A stretch of 7,377 nucleotides of DNA from an uncultured Oscillospiraceae bacterium (GTDB taxonomy: Bacteria; Bacillota; Clostridia; Oscillospirales; Oscillospiraceae), in assembly GCA_944385305.1 (NCBI GenBank), contig CALWWS010000050.1:1-7377 (forward strand), read 5' to 3'. How positions within the stretch are numbered: position 1 is the stretch's first letter; every line of letters begins with the position of its first letter. The translations under genes and the position numbers were made by a program. A model generated the notes under the pieces. The model had not been told where the DNA came from. It did no database searches and saw nothing but the letters and a program-made list of their open reading frames with translations. Shown piece by piece: positions 5,809 to 7,377 of this stretch.

Positions 5809-7178
5809 GCGCCCCCCGGCTGCTGCTGTGCGCCCCCGCCAGCGGAGGCGGAAAGACCACGGTGACCTGCGCACTGCTCCAGGCCCTGGTGAACCGGGGG
5901 GTGAAGCCCGCCGCCTTCAAGTGCGGCCCGGACTACATCGACCCCCTGTTTCACAGCGAGATCATCGGGGCCAGAAGCCGTAGCCTGGATCTGTTTTTCC
6001 TGAATGAGGAGACGGCACGGTATCTGCTGGAGCGGGGCGGCAGGGAGGCGGGGCTGGCCCTCATCGAGGGGGCCATGGGCTACTACGACGGCGTTGCCAT
6101 GAGCAGCCAGGCCAGCGCCTACCACCTGGCCAGGGCCACCCAGACCCCGGCGGTGCTGGTGGCCGACGGCAGGGGCAGCGCCCTCACCGCCGCGGCGGTG
6201 ATACAGGGGCTTAAAAATTTCCGGGCGGACAGCGGGATTCGGGGCGTGATCTTCAACCGGGTGTCCCCCATGCTCTATCCCCGGCTCAAAGCGTGCGTAG
6301 AGGAGGAGACCGGGCTTAGGGTGTACGGCTATCTGCCCAACCTGCCAGGCTGCACGCTGAAGAGCCGCCACCTGGGGCTGGTTACCGCCGGCGAGGTGGC
6401 GGATTTGAAGGAGAAGCTCCAGGCCCTGGCGGCCCAGGCGGAGCAGACCATCGACCTGGACGGCCTGCTGGCCCTGGCCGCCACTGCGCCCGACCTGAAC
6501 GCCGCGCCCCCGCCCCTGCCGGAGCCGGTGGAGGGGGCGCCGGTCATCGCCGTGGCCAGGGATCGGGCCTTCTGCTTCTACTACGCCGACGGCCTGGAGC
6601 TGCTGGAGGCCATGGGGGCCAGGCTGGCGGAGTTCTCTCCCCTGGCGGACAAAGCCCTGCCCCGGGGTACCTGCGGGCTCTACCTGGGGGGCGGCTACCC
6701 GGAGGAGTTCGCCCGGGAGCTGGCCGCCAACCACAGCCTGCTGGGGGAGATCCGCCAAAAAATCCTCCGCGGCCTGCCCACGGTGGCTGAGTGCGGCGGC
6801 TTTCTCTACCTCCACCGCTGCCTGTCCGGGGCAGACGGGCAGTACGACTGGCGTATGGCGGGAGTTTTTTCCGGCCGGGCGGCCAACACGGGGAAATTGA
6901 GCCGGTTTGGCTATGTCACCCTGACGGCGAAGAAGGACGGGCTGCTGTGCCACGCGGGGGAGAGCTTTCCCGCCCATGAGTTCCACTACTGGGATAGCAC
7001 CGGGCCGGGGGAGGACTTCCGCGCCCAGAAGCCCCAGAGCGGACGGGGCTGGGACTGCGGCTGGCATACCCCCACCCTGTACGCCGGTTTTCCCCACTTC
7101 CACTTCTGGGCCAGGCCGGAGCTGGCCCGCAACTTCGCGGCGGCGGCCCGCCGCTATCAGCAGGAGGCATTGCTATGA
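5805..7178 (+). CDS. cbiA: Cobyrinate a,c-diamide synthase CbiA
   Basis: This 457-residue, full-length enzyme uses ATP and glutamine to amidate the a- and c-acetate side chains of cobyrinate. The N-terminal synthetase domain shows the P-loop PASGGGKTT (residues 11-19), FKCGPDYIDP (38-47) and EGAMGYYDG (88-96), with GVIFNRV at 147-153. A variable, proline-rich linker (about 229-246) leads to the ATP/substrate segment VARDRAFCFYYADGLELL (250-267). The class I glutamine amidotransferase domain has LYLGGGYPEE (292-301), AECGGFLYL (328-336) with the nucleophile Cys330, HEFHYWD (391-397) and a final HFHFW (431-435) carrying the likely triad histidine. ATG at 5805 has GGGGAGG (5791-5797) exactly 7 bases upstream and overlaps the cbiET stop. 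The stop overlaps cobT. Cobyrinate must first be made by CbiC, which is not in this window. CbiP is the closest alternative, but the motifs and length fit CbiA. Confidence 0.95.
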   Translation: MSAPRLLLCAPASGGGKTTVTCALLQALVNRGVKPAAFKCGPDYIDPLFHSEIIGARSRSLDLFFLNEETARYLLERGGREAGLALIEGAMGYYDGVAMSSQASAYHLARATQTPAVLVADGRGSALTAAAVIQGLKNFRADSGIRGVIFNRVSPMLYPRLKACVEEETGLRVYGYLPNLPGCTLKSRHLGLVTAGEVADLKEKLQALAAQAEQTIDLDGLLALAATAPDLNAAPPPLPEPVEGAPVIAVARDRAFCFYYADGLELLEAMGARLAEFSPLADKALPRGTCGLYLGGGYPEEFARELAANHSLLGEIRQKILRGLPTVAECGGFLYLHRCLSGADGQYDWRMAGVFSGRAANTGKLSRFGYVTLTAKKDGLLCHAGESFPAHEFHYWDSTGPGEDFRAQKPQSGRGWDCGWHTPTLYAGFPHFHFWARPELARNFAAAARRYQQEALL

Positions 7179-7377
7179 CGCTGGCAGAGGTAATCCGCTC
7201 CATCTCCCCCGCCGACCAGACCGCGGCAGCGGCGGCCAAGGCCCGCTGGGACGCTGTGGCCAAGCCCCTGGGCAGTCTGGGCCTGCTGGAGCAGGCCCTG
7301 ATCCGAATCGCGGGAGCCACGGGCAGCCCGGAGATCGCCCTCACCCCCCGGGCGGTGGCGGTGATGTGCGCCGACAA
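7175..7377 (+). CDS. cobT: Nicotinate-nucleotide-dimethylbenzimidazole phosphoribosyltransferase CobT, N-terminal part (3' end outside window)
   Basis: The first 67 residues are present, and the frame is open to the right edge. The family N terminus is clear: an initial helix with IRSISPADQTAAAAAKARWD (residues 7-26), then the signature KPLGSLGLLEQ (30-40), IAGATG (45-50) and the strand AVAVMCAD (59-66) that leads into the usual ADNG/ADHG motif, cut here. CobT transfers phosphoribose from nicotinate mononucleotide to 5,6-dimethylbenzimidazole or a related base, making the alpha-ribazole phosphate that becomes the lower ligand. The base used by this organism cannot be told from the sequence. 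The ATG at 7175 has AGGAGG (7162-7167) exactly 7 bases upstream and overlaps the cbiA stop by four bases, so lower-ligand activation is coupled to ring synthesis in this operon. The substrate-binding and catalytic region lies outside the window. Confidence 0.9.
   Translation, partial: MTLAEVIRSISPADQTAAAAAKARWDAVAKPLGSLGLLEQALIRIAGATGSPEIALTPRAVAVMCAD

Noticed and set aside
6492..6542. Proline-rich stretch in CbiA containing LPEPVEG, resembling the translated form of short dispersed palindromic repeats in some genomes
   Set aside because: Only one copy is seen in the window, it falls in the variable linker between the CbiA domains, and no flanking inverted repeat stands out.
4504..7103. Two further long minus-strand open frames (4504-5754 and 5748-7103) opposite cbiET and cbiA
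   Set aside because: Same cause as above: low-complexity composition, no family motif, full overlap with intact conserved genes, and no convincing start context.

Overview
This window is the interior of a tightly packed anaerobic (cobalt-early) cobalamin biosynthesis operon, read entirely on the + strand. Both ends are cut: the window opens inside cbiD and closes near the start of cobT. The gene order is cbiD (3' part) - OYE-type flavin oxidoreductase - cbiF - cbiG - cbiH - cbiJ - cbiET fusion - cbiA - cobT (5' part). There is no gap longer than 3 bases between genes, and I see no RNA gene, mobile element, repeat array, promoter or terminator.

The enzymes cover a nearly continuous run of corrin-ring chemistry. 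CbiH does the C17 methylation and ring contraction. CbiF methylates C11. CbiG opens the lactone and removes the two-carbon fragment. CbiD methylates C1. CbiJ reduces the macrocycle. CbiE-CbiT methylates C5 and C15 and decarboxylates C12. CbiA amidates side chains a and c. CobT activates the lower-ligand base. Not in the window are the cobalt chelatase, CbiL, CbiC (methyl shift giving cobyrinate), the adenosyltransferase, CbiP, CbiB and CobU/CobS. They may lie just outside.

The host is probably a high-GC Clostridia member of the Oscillospiraceae (Flavonifractor/Lawsonibacter/Oscillibacter type). This is an inference from the cobalt-early gene set, the separate cbiF/cbiG/cbiH/cbiJ genes with a fused cbiET, strong Shine-Dalgarno sequences and very GC-rich third codon positions. 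It cannot be proven from this stretch alone.

Seven of the eight gene junctions are 4-base stop/start overlaps (GTGA or ATGA). Six of these seven have a purine-rich Shine-Dalgarno exactly 7 bases before the start codon; cbiET, with two candidate sites, is the exception. The first five starts are GTG and the last three are ATG. The cluster is therefore probably expressed as one translationally coupled unit.

The main surprise is the OYE-like oxidoreductase between cbiD and cbiF. It has a C-terminal four-cysteine cluster motif, lacks the NAD(P)H/FAD domains that often follow this motif in larger relatives, and has no recognised role in the cobalt-early pathway.
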